This document shows, piece after piece, positions 9,393-17,971 of a DNA stretch of 26,644 nt. The position numbers and the translations under genes are program-made. Numbering within the stretch: position 1 is the stretch's first letter; each line of letters opens with the position of its first letter. The stretch is from a virus. Below the pieces are notes generated by a model, which saw only the letters and a list, made by a program, of their open reading frames with translations, searched no databases and was not told where the DNA came from. The stretch spans positions 1 to 26,644 of IMG/VR virus record IMGVR_UViG_3300032083_001344; one strand, written 5' to 3'.

Positions 9393-10220
9393 TTATTTTA
9401 ATCTTTTTTCAATATTGGAGTAAATCTCCATACCTTCATCTGTTTTAAACCATGCGGCTAGAGCAGAGTAAGGATGTTCGTCAAAAGGAACGTTCATTAA
9501 TTTTCTATCATTAGAACCCCAACTAAATGCCCTTTGATCTTGAGATAATTTTAATATTCCCATTTCAGTTGCTCTAATACCAAAGTTTCTAAGCATAACG
9601 TTTTCGTCATTTACTAAATCTAAGAATAAACTTGGGTTTTTCTTAGCATATACTAACAAATCTCTTTTAAGTTCTTTAGAACTCATGTTAGATACTTCAG
9701 ATCCAATCTCTACTCTCATAACAGCTTCTGCCATATCTATATCTAAATTTGCAGCTGCATTAAGCGCTTCAAGTTCTAACTCAATAGTATCTATTTCGCT
9801 TTCAGCTACAACTTGAGGTTTCCACTCTTCAAAAAGACTATCTCTATGTGGATGGTATAAAGATAACAATTTTTGTAAAGTTTGCTTGTTTCTTGGAACA
9901 CTCAAAGCTCCATTTCTAAAAATAATATGAGATAATCTTTGATCACCTTGCATTTCATCTACAAAACAAGTTCTTTGGTTTTCGCAATATTTTAATTCTC
10001 GTTCATAACCTTTTTCTTCGTCAAACCAGAATATATTAGTAGATCTTATCATTTTACTTAAAGGTTTTTTTCCTTTTGTTAAATAATACATTCTATCTTT
10101 TATTTCCCAAGTATCTTTTTTTTCTTTTAATTTTGGTTTTTCTGAAATTGGTTTTTCAACTTTTGGTTGCTCAACAACCTGTGGAGTTGGTTCCACTTGT
10201 GTTTTTTGTTTTTTTGCCAT
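9393..10220 (-). CDS. Conserved virion-module protein (275 aa), function unknown
   Basis: The first ~38 residues are a Lys/Pro/Gln/Glu-rich, probably disordered tail. From about residue 39 a compact domain follows with KGYERELKYCENQRTCFVDE, then an acidic helical stretch rich in Ala/Glu (ELELEALNAAANLDIDMAEA, about 147-166), and a C-terminal part ending in DEHPYSALAAWFKTDEGMEI. I recognise this as a conserved protein next to the capsid gene in marine crAss-like phages, with no assigned function. It is the first gene after the terminator behind the capsid gene, so it is transcribed by read-through or from its own start signal. Its leader (10221-10249) closely matches the scaffold gene's leader. 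Possible roles are capsid-associated or head-tail joining protein. Confidence 0.75.
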   Translation of the reverse strand: MAKKQKTQVEPTPQVVEQPKVEKPISEKPKLKEKKDTWEIKDRMYYLTKGKKPLSKMIRSTNIFWFDEEKGYERELKYCENQRTCFVDEMQGDQRLSHIIFRNGALSVPRNKQTLQKLLSLYHPHRDSLFEEWKPQVVAESEIDTIELELEALNAAANLDIDMAEAVMRVEIGSEVSNMSSKELKRDLLVYAKKNPSLFLDLVNDENVMLRNFGIRATEMGILKLSQDQRAFSWGSNDRKLMNVPFDEHPYSALAAWFKTDEGMEIYSNIEKRLK

Positions 10221-10249
10221 AATATAATATATAATAAAATTAATAAAAT
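10221..10249 (-). promoter_or_regulatory. AT-only leader shared with the scaffold gene
   Basis: The 29 bases before the ATG at 10220 are A/T only. Apart from a two-base insertion and one or two changes they match the 28 bases before the scaffold ATG at 13029. On the minus strand both read TTTTATTAATT, then ATTATAT repeats, ending in TATATTATG or ATATTATG. This may be a promoter core or an unstructured ribosome-loading leader. The role is inferred. Confidence 0.45.
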
Positions 10250-10279
10250 AAAAGGCCGAGGCCGAAGCCCCGGTCTTTT
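10240..10279 (-). terminator. Rho-independent terminator behind the major capsid gene
   Basis: Ten bases after the capsid stop, the minus strand forms AAAAG-A-CCGGGGC, a UUCG tetraloop, then GCCUCGG-C-CUUUU. There is one G-U pair and one A-C mismatch, and the stem is followed by UUUUAUUUUAUU. A C(UUCG)G-closed GC-rich stem with a U-tract, in a genome this AT-rich, is a clear terminator and probably limits or stabilises the capsid transcript. Confidence 0.88.
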
Positions 10280-10288
10280 AAAAATTGT

Positions 10289-11776
10289 TTAGTTTAATAA
10301 CATAAAGTTATTAGCACCTTGAGTAATTAAACATCTTTCAGATAAGTAATGTACTTCCATCGCATCTAAATCAGATGTTACAGCGCCAACTGAACCAGTA
10401 GTCCATGTTTTCATTCGTCTGTCATCTGTTTGAGAAGCTCTATAACGTACGTGTAAGAAAGGACGTTTCATATTTTTTCCTAACATTTCATCATAAACTG
10501 AAGAAACACCAGCTGGAATAAATACACCTCTAATAGCATTAACAGTGTCAATAGCGTTAATTGAACCTCTTGTTGCTTTGTCATTTAGATATTTCCAGTC
10601 AGTTTTGTAGAAGTCATAAGAACCTCTTCGGAAACCAGAGAAACCTAAATTAAGCGCCATGTCTTCAGAGTTGTCAAACACTCCGTAAGAAGTACCACCT
10701 GTTCCATTAGAATTCATAGCTGCTAACATATCGTCAACCGCTAATGCAGTACTTCTATCTAAGAACATCATGTTTTCCTCAATAGCACCTTGAGAGTCAA
10801 ACTCTGCTAAAATAGCATCAAATTCAGCTAAATCAGTAGCAGCTAAAACACCCGTGATACCAGAAGACATGTTACCTCTACTTTCAATAGCAGCAAATAA
10901 ACCTTCTGTACCGAAAGTATTACCGGCAGCACCGTATAATTCACTATCAAGTAATGTAGAACCAGGCACACCTTGAACAGACTCAATCATTGCCATTTCA
11001 ACGTAATCAGCAAATCTAGCTCTTGTATCACCTTCAGCTTTTAAGTACCATAAGTAACCTGATTGACCATCTTCACCAGAAATCTCAATCCAACCAATTG
11101 CAGAAGCATCAGATCCTGATACAGCATATTTATCTTTTAAGATAATTGGCTTGTTAGAGAAAGAAGTGAATTGTGGTTCGTTTTGACCATCTCTACCAGT
11201 AACACCTTTAGCGTATTCAGAACCAATAACTAATACTCTAAGAGCAGAACCTGTAGTTGCTGTAATACCAGCAGCAGAAGCCGTGTTAGCTTCATAGAAA
11301 CCAACAGAAATAAGACCTGTTGTTGCATTAACTGCTGTTACAACACCTCTAGTTGTAGTGTCAGAATCAGCCATTAAAAGAATATCATTAACTCTAATAC
11401 CGTGGTCGTTAGTTGAGTAAACGTTTGTTCCTGTATTACCATCGATATCAGATACGATAGTAATCTGACCACCGGCAGTAGTGTCAGCTTTTTGTGTAAC
11501 ATGTGACATCGTAGCTATGTACGATAAATGTAATCTACCTTGTTCTGACCAAACAACTTGGTCTGAAGTCATAGATTCTTCAGCTCCTACTTGTGAAAGA
11601 AATCCTGAAATAGTTCTGTTACCGAACACCTCAGCTTCTTTTTCCATAAGATCTGGTAAATATTGTTGAGCCCATCCGCTTGTACCGGACGCTCTAAAAT
11701 CGATGTAATTTGAAGTAAGTGCTTGCTGTATTGGAGCTGGCACACTATTCAAACTACCACCTGCAGTAATTGCCAT
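10289..11776 (-). CDS. Major capsid protein
   Basis: This 495-residue protein follows the scaffold gene (gap 20 bases) in the portal-scaffold-capsid order and is closed by its own strong terminator, as expected for the most abundant virion protein. Its length fits crAss-like capsid proteins (about 490-500 residues). The N-terminus (MAITAGGSLNSVPAPIQQAL) is followed by a helical arm. Residues ~105-185 form a Thr/Ala/Gly-rich beta segment (IRVNDILLMADSDTTTRG, GLISVGFYEA) that looks like an insertion domain in the HK97 fold. The C-terminal half contains GFSGFRRGSYDFYKTDWKYL and LHVRYRASQTDDRRMKTWTT, which look like the conserved P-domain and A-domain. The HK97 fold is inferred from position and size. 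No obvious N-terminal cleavage site was identified. Confidence 0.88.
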   Translation of the reverse strand: MAITAGGSLNSVPAPIQQALTSNYIDFRASGTSGWAQQYLPDLMEKEAEVFGNRTISGFLSQVGAEESMTSDQVVWSEQGRLHLSYIATMSHVTQKADTTAGGQITIVSDIDGNTGTNVYSTNDHGIRVNDILLMADSDTTTRGVVTAVNATTGLISVGFYEANTASAAGITATTGSALRVLVIGSEYAKGVTGRDGQNEPQFTSFSNKPIILKDKYAVSGSDASAIGWIEISGEDGQSGYLWYLKAEGDTRARFADYVEMAMIESVQGVPGSTLLDSELYGAAGNTFGTEGLFAAIESRGNMSSGITGVLAATDLAEFDAILAEFDSQGAIEENMMFLDRSTALAVDDMLAAMNSNGTGGTSYGVFDNSEDMALNLGFSGFRRGSYDFYKTDWKYLNDKATRGSINAIDTVNAIRGVFIPAGVSSVYDEMLGKNMKRPFLHVRYRASQTDDRRMKTWTTGSVGAVTSDLDAMEVHYLSERCLITQGANNFMLLN

Positions 11777-11796
11777 AATTTATTTTTTTTAAATTG

Positions 11797-13029
11797 TTAT
11801 TTATTTTTGTTTATTTTAAATTTAAAACCAGAAGAATTATCACCTAACACCCTTACCTTTACCCCACCAGCTTCTATTGTACCATGAGCTTGCCTTGGGT
11901 TCATATTAACATTTTTAGCTTTAGCAACACTATCTTTCATTGCGTCAGCTTTTCCTTGTTCATAAAAGTGTTTTGCAACAGCATCTGCATTCATAGCTGT
12001 ATATAGAGATTTGTGATAACCCTTTGCATCTGACATTTCATTTTTTTCGTTCAAAAACTTTTTGACAAAATTATTAATATCGCTTTGAGCTTCTTTAACC
12101 TCACTAGCATTGTTTACTTTAAATCTATATTTTTTATCACCAACATTGTATTCAAAACCTTTGAATTTGTCATTAAAAACTTGATTAGTTTTGTTTAAAA
12201 AATTAGATTTTTGAGCTTCTGCTTGTTTTTTAGTCTCTTCTGACTCTTTGTTGTATCTATTAAAAAAATCCATAGCTTTTTGTTGTTCAGGCGTAAGCTT
12301 TGAACCAGCTTTGATTTCTTCATAGTATTTAGACTTTTGCCCGTCTAAGTGGCTTTTAGCGTTGGCAACTTGCTCTTTTAACGCTAATTTTTTTCTTTTT
12401 ATTTCTCTTTCGTCATCTTCTTCTTCATCGTAAGAAAATTGATCTTCCATGAGAAAGTTAATTTCTTCATTATCTAAATGAGGTCTTGTTTGCTTATAGT
12501 ACTCATATAATAAATCTTTATCTTCTAGTCCACTATAATCTTGATTAAGCTTAACGTAATCATTTAAATCACCACCAGTTTCTTCCATAAAATCCATTAA
12601 TTTTTGAAGATTTTCTGGTATTGGTTTTCCAGTAGCTTCAGCTTCAGCAACAGCTTCTTCAACCTGTTGTTCTACTTCAGCAATTTCTTCTTCAGTAGAT
12701 TCTTCAGTAATTTCTTCTAATACTGGTGATTCTTGTGCTTCTGCTTCCTGTTGTACTTTTTCTTGTTCTTGTGGGGTGTCGGCATTTTCAGACTCTGCAG
12801 CCACTCCGCTGTCGTCAGTTGAACTTGTTTCAACTTTTGTGTTTTCTTTTGGTTCTTCATTTTTTTCTTGTTTTGGTGTTGGGGGTTTACTTAAATCTAC
12901 TTTTAAAACATTATCGTTACCAGCAGATTCAAATTTACTTTCATCAACTTTCACCACGTTTTCATCACCTGGGTCTTGTTGGTTTTTTTGTGTAGTTTCT
13001 TCAACTACGTTTTCATCTTTTTCTTCCAT
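11797..13029 (-). CDS. Capsid scaffold protein
   Basis: This 410-residue protein lies between portal and major capsid genes, the usual place for a scaffold. Residues 1-150 are extremely acidic and low-complexity (runs of Glu, Asp, Gln, Thr), including a short internal repeat (DENVVEE, DENVVKVDES, DNVLKVDLS). Residues ~200-300 are charged and helical (ERKRKK-type and KSNFLNKTNQVFNDKFKG stretches) and suit a coiled-coil dimer. The C-terminus is basic (GSSGFKFKINKNK-like), which suits the capsid-binding end of a scaffold. An FESAGND motif near residue 32 is shared with the portal C-terminus. No protease motif is seen, so a separate prohead protease is not evident here. The scaffold role is inferred from composition and position. 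Confidence 0.75.
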   Translation of the reverse strand: MEEKDENVVEETTQKNQQDPGDENVVKVDESKFESAGNDNVLKVDLSKPPTPKQEKNEEPKENTKVETSSTDDSGVAAESENADTPQEQEKVQQEAEAQESPVLEEITEESTEEEIAEVEQQVEEAVAEAEATGKPIPENLQKLMDFMEETGGDLNDYVKLNQDYSGLEDKDLLYEYYKQTRPHLDNEEINFLMEDQFSYDEEEDDEREIKRKKLALKEQVANAKSHLDGQKSKYYEEIKAGSKLTPEQQKAMDFFNRYNKESEETKKQAEAQKSNFLNKTNQVFNDKFKGFEYNVGDKKYRFKVNNASEVKEAQSDINNFVKKFLNEKNEMSDAKGYHKSLYTAMNADAVAKHFYEQGKADAMKDSVAKAKNVNMNPRQAHGTIEAGGVKVRVLGDNSSGFKFKINKNK

Positions 13030-13057
13030 AATATAATATAATAATAATTAATAAAAT
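13030..13057 (-). promoter_or_regulatory. AT-only leader of the scaffold gene
   Basis: This 28-base gap between the portal stop and the scaffold ATG contains only A and T apart from its edge. It is nearly the same as the leader of the 275-aa gene (10221-10249), which argues against random AT richness alone. No Shine-Dalgarno sequence is present. Whether it acts in transcription or translation is unknown. Confidence 0.45.
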
Positions 13058-15478
13058 CTATCTAGGTTCAAACGCACCTAAATCAAATCCTCCGCCTAGT
13101 ATATCATTACCTGCAGACTCAAAGTTTTTAGGTGGTTTTCCACTATTTCTTTGTTCAATCATCTCTGATTGTTGTGTAGCTTGTATTTTTGTTCTTTCAT
13201 CTTTACGATCTTCTTTTTCTTTTTCTCTACTTTTCATGCCTTGAACCTCCATATTTTTCAACTGCATACTCATTTGAAACTCAAGTTGCATTAACTCTTT
13301 TTTATATTCTACTTCTTGTTGCATTTTTTGAGCTTCAAGTTGCGCTTTAACTTGTTCCAGCTGAGCATCACTTTGGGCTATAGCTTGATTTTTTTGAACA
13401 TCAGCTTGAGCCGCGGCTTGCGCAGCTTGTGCATTTGCTTGTGATTGCATTTGTATATTTTGTTGTTGTACCGCTTGATCTCGTTCTTGCTTTTTCTTTC
13501 TACGTATTTTCAACATTTGATTAGCAAGCTTTATATTTTTTATTTCTCTAAGATCAATGGCATCTTCAAGATCAACACTTCCTTGTTGTAGCGCCATTTG
13601 TATATTGTTCTCAAGCATCATTTTTTCTTCTTCGTCTGGTTGTAATTCTAAAAATATACCAAAATCATATAAATGTAATTCAGACATTTCTTCTAAAGTG
13701 GCTACATTATGAGCTCCTATAGCTTGAATAAAAGCGTCTCTTGTAGGAGAATATTCTATAATATCAGATATTCTAAGTGACAAGCATTCGGCAGTTTCAG
13801 CGGTAAGATATAGTCCAGCTTGTAATATATGTCGAGTTGCTGTATTACTATTAGCTGCTGCTAATTTTTGAACACCAACTAAAGCATTTTTATCTGGCAT
13901 ACTACCATCTCTAGCTTCATTAAGCCCGGTTACATCTCTTATCATTTGTAGATAATAATTATAATTACCAATAAGAGCTTGCATTTTATTACCGCCACTA
14001 CCAGATGTAATTTCTTGAATAGGCACTTTACCAGGATTCATATCGCCGTCTTGAGTAAATGATCTACCTATAACGCTACCAGTCTGGAAAAACATGTTTA
14101 AAGCTTCTTGCGGGTTATAATTTGTACCATTACCTAGATCAACCTCAGCTAAGCCGTCGGCATCAAGATAAACGCCATCTGGTACCATTCTAGCCATTAC
14201 TTGTTGTAATTTTAGATGAGTCAATTGAATCATGTCAGCAAAACCAGTTATACGTTTTACCAATGAATCAATCCTGCCATTATACATTCTTGGCGCTACA
14301 ATAGCGTAATTCATTTTAACTTTAGTAAAATCACTTTTAGGACGCATCATGTTTTTTGACATTTCCCATTTAAGTAGTTTATCAGTACCAAGAATCATAG
14401 CACCTTCATATAAACACTCTATAGATCTTAGTAATCTACTATATCCACCTTCCATGTTTTTAGGTGGATCAAACGAGTCGTTTTTAGGAATTATTTTATC
14501 TGAACCAGTTGCTGTTTCTTTTACTTTGTACACTTCATTCATATATGTTTTATAATTAAAATATAAAACTTGAATTGTATTGTTATCTTCTTTATCTATA
14601 GAATGTCTTGAGTTATAATTACTAACACTATACGACTTGTTTTTCATTATATCATCAAGATCAGTTTCTGTTAAATGAGGAAATTCTTTCGCTAACTCGT
14701 TTACTGGTATTGTTTTTACTTCACCAACATAATACACGTCATCAAAATAAGGTGAGTCGGTATAAGAATAGACTAAATTAGCAGGATCAACATAATCTAT
14801 GGTAACGCCTTGTGATGTATTAAAGCCTGTTTTTACAGCACCTATACCTAATACTGTTAAATCATAATAAAACTGTTTTTTAGTTAATTCATATTTATTA
14901 CCTTCAAATAAAACATTTAAAGCTTGCTCCTCTGCTAGTTCAACAGCTTGTTTGTAGTTTAACTGCATATGTAAACCTAACTCCTCCTCAGAATCTGGTA
15001 ACGTCTCTACATCGTTTTCAGCTAAAGATATGCCAAACGCTTGTTTTGAAAAAGCATCTAGTTCCTTAGTTCTCATGTCTGCTAGTATAGACTCCATGTA
15101 CCGAGTTCTTTTACTAACGCCATATGCGTCTTGTGAATATGCTTTTATATCGTAAGTTCTTTCTGCAATGCCGTTTACTACAATATCAACAAATTTAGAA
15201 ATAATTGGCACAGGCTTCCAATCTAAATTAAGATAGGACAAATCACCATTTATAGATAACTCATCCTTATACTTTTGAATAGATTGTTCGCCTCTAGCAT
15301 ACAATCTTAAATTATGAAAATCATTAACGTTAGACGCGTATCTATTAACGTTTCTATCATTAACAAACCATTCTGTTTCTATTGCTTTAGCTACTTTTAA
15401 ACCATAATCATAGCTTAACTTTTCAGCATCACTTACAGTTTGACTCGGAAAATAACTTTTTATGCCAGACTCTGCCAT
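13058..15478 (-). CDS. Portal protein
   Basis: At 806 residues this matches the size of crAss-like portal proteins. It follows terL by 4 bases. Residues ~57-115 contain RLYARGEQSIQKYKDEL, then NGDLSYLNLDWKPVPII and KFVDIVVNGIAERTYDIKAY, which I recognise as the conserved N-terminal clip/wing region of these portals. The centre has GGNKMQALIGNYNYYLQMIR and DVTGLNEARDGSMPDKNALV, typical of portal stems. Residues ~660-780 form a long Gln/Ala/Lys/Glu coiled coil (QAQAAA-like runs), as in portal barrel helices. The final residues (NFESAGNDILGGGFDLG) carry the FESAGND motif also found near the scaffold N-terminus. It forms the dodecameric DNA channel at one capsid vertex and docks the terminase. 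Confidence 0.9.
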   Translation of the reverse strand: MAESGIKSYFPSQTVSDAEKLSYDYGLKVAKAIETEWFVNDRNVNRYASNVNDFHNLRLYARGEQSIQKYKDELSINGDLSYLNLDWKPVPIISKFVDIVVNGIAERTYDIKAYSQDAYGVSKRTRYMESILADMRTKELDAFSKQAFGISLAENDVETLPDSEEELGLHMQLNYKQAVELAEEQALNVLFEGNKYELTKKQFYYDLTVLGIGAVKTGFNTSQGVTIDYVDPANLVYSYTDSPYFDDVYYVGEVKTIPVNELAKEFPHLTETDLDDIMKNKSYSVSNYNSRHSIDKEDNNTIQVLYFNYKTYMNEVYKVKETATGSDKIIPKNDSFDPPKNMEGGYSRLLRSIECLYEGAMILGTDKLLKWEMSKNMMRPKSDFTKVKMNYAIVAPRMYNGRIDSLVKRITGFADMIQLTHLKLQQVMARMVPDGVYLDADGLAEVDLGNGTNYNPQEALNMFFQTGSVIGRSFTQDGDMNPGKVPIQEITSGSGGNKMQALIGNYNYYLQMIRDVTGLNEARDGSMPDKNALVGVQKLAAANSNTATRHILQAGLYLTAETAECLSLRISDIIEYSPTRDAFIQAIGAHNVATLEEMSELHLYDFGIFLELQPDEEEKMMLENNIQMALQQGSVDLEDAIDLREIKNIKLANQMLKIRRKKKQERDQAVQQQNIQMQSQANAQAAQAAAQADVQKNQAIAQSDAQLEQVKAQLEAQKMQQEVEYKKELMQLEFQMSMQLKNMEVQGMKSREKEKEDRKDERTKIQATQQSEMIEQRNSGKPPKNFESAGNDILGGGFDLGAFEPR

Positions 15479-15482
15479 ATAT

Positions 15483-17696
15483 TTATTTTATTATTTGTGA
15501 ATTAACCCCAGTATTATTATACTTGGAAATATTTATGTTTAATTTAGGCTTTTCAACCTTAACATTTGGTGCGTACAAATGTCTATTATTAGCCATTATA
15601 GCTAAACCAGAACTTATTGATGCATCAAACTTTGTTCTTTTATTTATATCAAATTTACTCCAATCATTAAGCAACTCGTTAAAATATAAATCTCCAAATG
15701 TTCCATCTTGTTTCATGCCTACATGATCTTGAATATACATTTCAATAGCAGCGGCATGAGCTTGTTTAATATCTTCTGAGGAATTAGGTATTCCTCCAAT
15801 TTCTTTTTCAGCAACAGACAGTTTATTCCAAACTTTATCAGGTCTATTCATACTAAAACCTCTATAACCTCTTCTTCTTAAATAATACAAAAGACGTGGC
15901 TTATTGTTCTCTGCTAATATTGGCATGCCATAAAATACTAATGCCATTAAAACGTCTTCAAAAAATATCTCTGCCGTAGGTGGTCTTGATAAGTATTCTA
16001 AAAAGAAACTATTCGCAGGAGCGTCCTCCATACTAAACCTGGTTAAGCCGTGTAATGCTCCTTTAGAACCTACTCCATCTACGGTTCCCGATATATCATA
16101 AGAGTCACAACCAAATGCTCCCATGTGTTCATTACCAGGATGTTTTATACCATTTTTAAGTACCACTCTATTTTGTAATTGTTGAGGTGGAACCCAACTA
16201 ATTTTAAATCTACCTTTTGGATCTGGATAAAATATTACTTGCGAATCCTTAATACCGTTTATCCACTGGAAATTACCAGTTGTAATACCAAGTGTTTTTG
16301 ACATTTCCTCATTGTAGTCTATTTGCTCGTATATTTTTATAAGATTAAATATACTATTTTTCGTTTCATCTCTAAAAGCGTGCTCTTCAGTTCTAGGAAA
16401 TTGGCGGTAAAACTCGTTTAAAGCATCTTGATCATCTTTTAAGCCATCAGCTTCGTTTTGCCAATTATCTATTACGCCTATGTCTATTAGTTCACCATCT
16501 GGGGCGAGCACATCTGCGTCAGGAGTAGTGAATACTGGAACTCCATACTCGTCAATAAATCCTTCGTAGTTCCATTCCATTGGGATAAACAAAGAGTATA
16601 AACCAGACTTTGTCTGACCGTTTCTATTTCTCTTAGTGACATCTGATGCATTATATAGTTTTTTGAAGTTATCTCCACCTTTGTCTAGGGCGTTGGAAGT
16701 TGACCCCATCATACACTTGCCTATAATTCTACTACCTAATCTTAAACATGTTTTTGTAACACGCCAATTGTTTAATATATTGTCAGGTCTTTCCCACTTA
16801 CCACTTTCATCATGTACTAATAATGCTAGTTTTTCACCATCATAGCTATTGTCACCTGTATTTTTCCAATCAATAGTAGTATCCAACCCTTCTATTTCTT
16901 CCATACCATCTGTGGCAGACATTTTCTTTCTAGTAAACTTACTGGCTGGCACTCTATACGCTAACTCAGATTTAGGACGATCCATACCATCTTGAATAGG
17001 TTTAAAGAAAAAAGGATAATTAATACTAATAGGGACCACTTTGTCTGTAAACATTTTTTTAGCATCAGCACCTGTTTTAGAAAGTATACCATATCTACTA
17101 TCACTCGATATAGTGGCTAAATTAACGGTTTCAGCAGATGACATAAACGAAAATCCAGAACGTCTGTTTTTTAGGTAGCACATACCGTAGCATCTTCTAT
17201 CTGCTTTACAAGCCTCCCAGAATATAAAGAACAATCTATTTGCTTCTCTAAAATCCGGAGCACCAACATCTATCTTACTCCACTGAAGATACATATAATG
17301 TGTTCCTACTATATATGTTGGCTTACCGTTATTCATAAACCAAAAACCTTCATCTCTTCTTTTAAACTCTTCGTCTATATAATCGTACCACTGTTCTTTA
17401 TTTTCGTCTGGATAATTCCTCCAATCAAATATATTTTTAAGCCTACTTAATTCTTTAGGTTGTTCAAGCTTTACCCATTTATTTTTATCGTGCTTAAATA
17501 TATTTTTAGGTTGTTTAGGAAGTGCTATAGCTAGGTTTTGTATTTCTATTATTTCACCTATTTGACCAGTTTTAGATATAACAATAATATCATGATCTTT
17601 ATTATAACCGTATTTCCATTTCTTACCTTTATTAAGTCTACTTATAGTAGTCTTTTTTACAGGTTCAATAATCTTAACTAAACTTTGCTCGTACAT
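15483..17696 (-). CDS. terL: Terminase large subunit (packaging ATPase-nuclease)
   Basis: A 737-residue DNA-packaging motor. GTHYMYLQWSKIDVG (residues 131-145) and RCYGMCYLKNRRSGFSFMSS (168-187) are characteristic of crAss-like terminases. The second contains a divergent Walker A (RRSGFS, 178-183) in place of the classic GxxxxGK[ST]. Walker B is LALLVHDE (290-297) with Asp296/Glu297, followed by a coupling motif around GSTSN (331-335). RQFPRTEEHAFRDE (431-444) marks the linker before the nuclease domain, where FGCDSYD (528-534) offers metal-binding Asp531 and Asp534. The ATG overlaps the preceding stop (TAATG at 17694-17698), so translation is probably coupled to the small-terminase candidate. 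The portal follows directly. Confidence 0.93.
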   Translation of the reverse strand: MYEQSLVKIIEPVKKTTISRLNKGKKWKYGYNKDHDIIVISKTGQIGEIIEIQNLAIALPKQPKNIFKHDKNKWVKLEQPKELSRLKNIFDWRNYPDENKEQWYDYIDEEFKRRDEGFWFMNNGKPTYIVGTHYMYLQWSKIDVGAPDFREANRLFFIFWEACKADRRCYGMCYLKNRRSGFSFMSSAETVNLATISSDSRYGILSKTGADAKKMFTDKVVPISINYPFFFKPIQDGMDRPKSELAYRVPASKFTRKKMSATDGMEEIEGLDTTIDWKNTGDNSYDGEKLALLVHDESGKWERPDNILNNWRVTKTCLRLGSRIIGKCMMGSTSNALDKGGDNFKKLYNASDVTKRNRNGQTKSGLYSLFIPMEWNYEGFIDEYGVPVFTTPDADVLAPDGELIDIGVIDNWQNEADGLKDDQDALNEFYRQFPRTEEHAFRDETKNSIFNLIKIYEQIDYNEEMSKTLGITTGNFQWINGIKDSQVIFYPDPKGRFKISWVPPQQLQNRVVLKNGIKHPGNEHMGAFGCDSYDISGTVDGVGSKGALHGLTRFSMEDAPANSFFLEYLSRPPTAEIFFEDVLMALVFYGMPILAENNKPRLLYYLRRRGYRGFSMNRPDKVWNKLSVAEKEIGGIPNSSEDIKQAHAAAIEMYIQDHVGMKQDGTFGDLYFNELLNDWSKFDINKRTKFDASISSGLAIMANNRHLYAPNVKVEKPKLNINISKYNNTGVNSQIIK

Positions 17697-17971
17697 TACT
17701 TAGATCTACCTTCTGCGAATCCTTTAAAGACTTTTTCCTTTCTCTCTTCAGGTGCTTTGCCCTCAAGTAATTGTTCTTCTTCTTGGATTCTGTTAAGTAT
17801 TTCGAATGCGTCAAATATAGCTAGTTTTTTAGTAGCCGCGGCATTTTTAAGTCTATCTGCTGATATATCGTCGTCTGAATCTACAATTGGTTCTTTAGCA
17901 ACCTTGATCAATTCATCAACTGCCCTTTGCCCAGCTTGGATTATATTCTTCTTCGTCTCCTTGATATTCAT
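17696..17971 (-). CDS. Small terminase subunit candidate (91 aa)
   Basis: The ATG at 17971 gives a 91-residue acidic, helical protein (starting MNIKETKKNIIQAGQRAVDE, with PIVDSDDDISADRLKNAA in the middle). A longer frame from 18058 would lie mostly inside the upstream gene and starts with hydrophobic sequence unlike the rest, so I prefer 17971, which has an A/T-rich leader (ACAATTAAAT). Even so it overlaps the upstream gene by 56 bases. Its stop overlaps the terL start in a TAATG. Position, size and helical character fit a small terminase that recognises the packaging site, but no helix-turn-helix motif is obvious, so the call is inference. Confidence 0.6.
   Translation of the reverse strand: MNIKETKKNIIQAGQRAVDELIKVAKEPIVDSDDDISADRLKNAAATKKLAIFDAFEILNRIQEEEQLLEGKAPEERKEKVFKGFAEGRSK

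Noticed and set aside
12726-13036. Two plus-strand frames rich in Leu or Ser opposite the scaffold N-terminus
   Set aside because: They mirror the Glu/Gln-rich coding repeat of the scaffold gene on the other strand.
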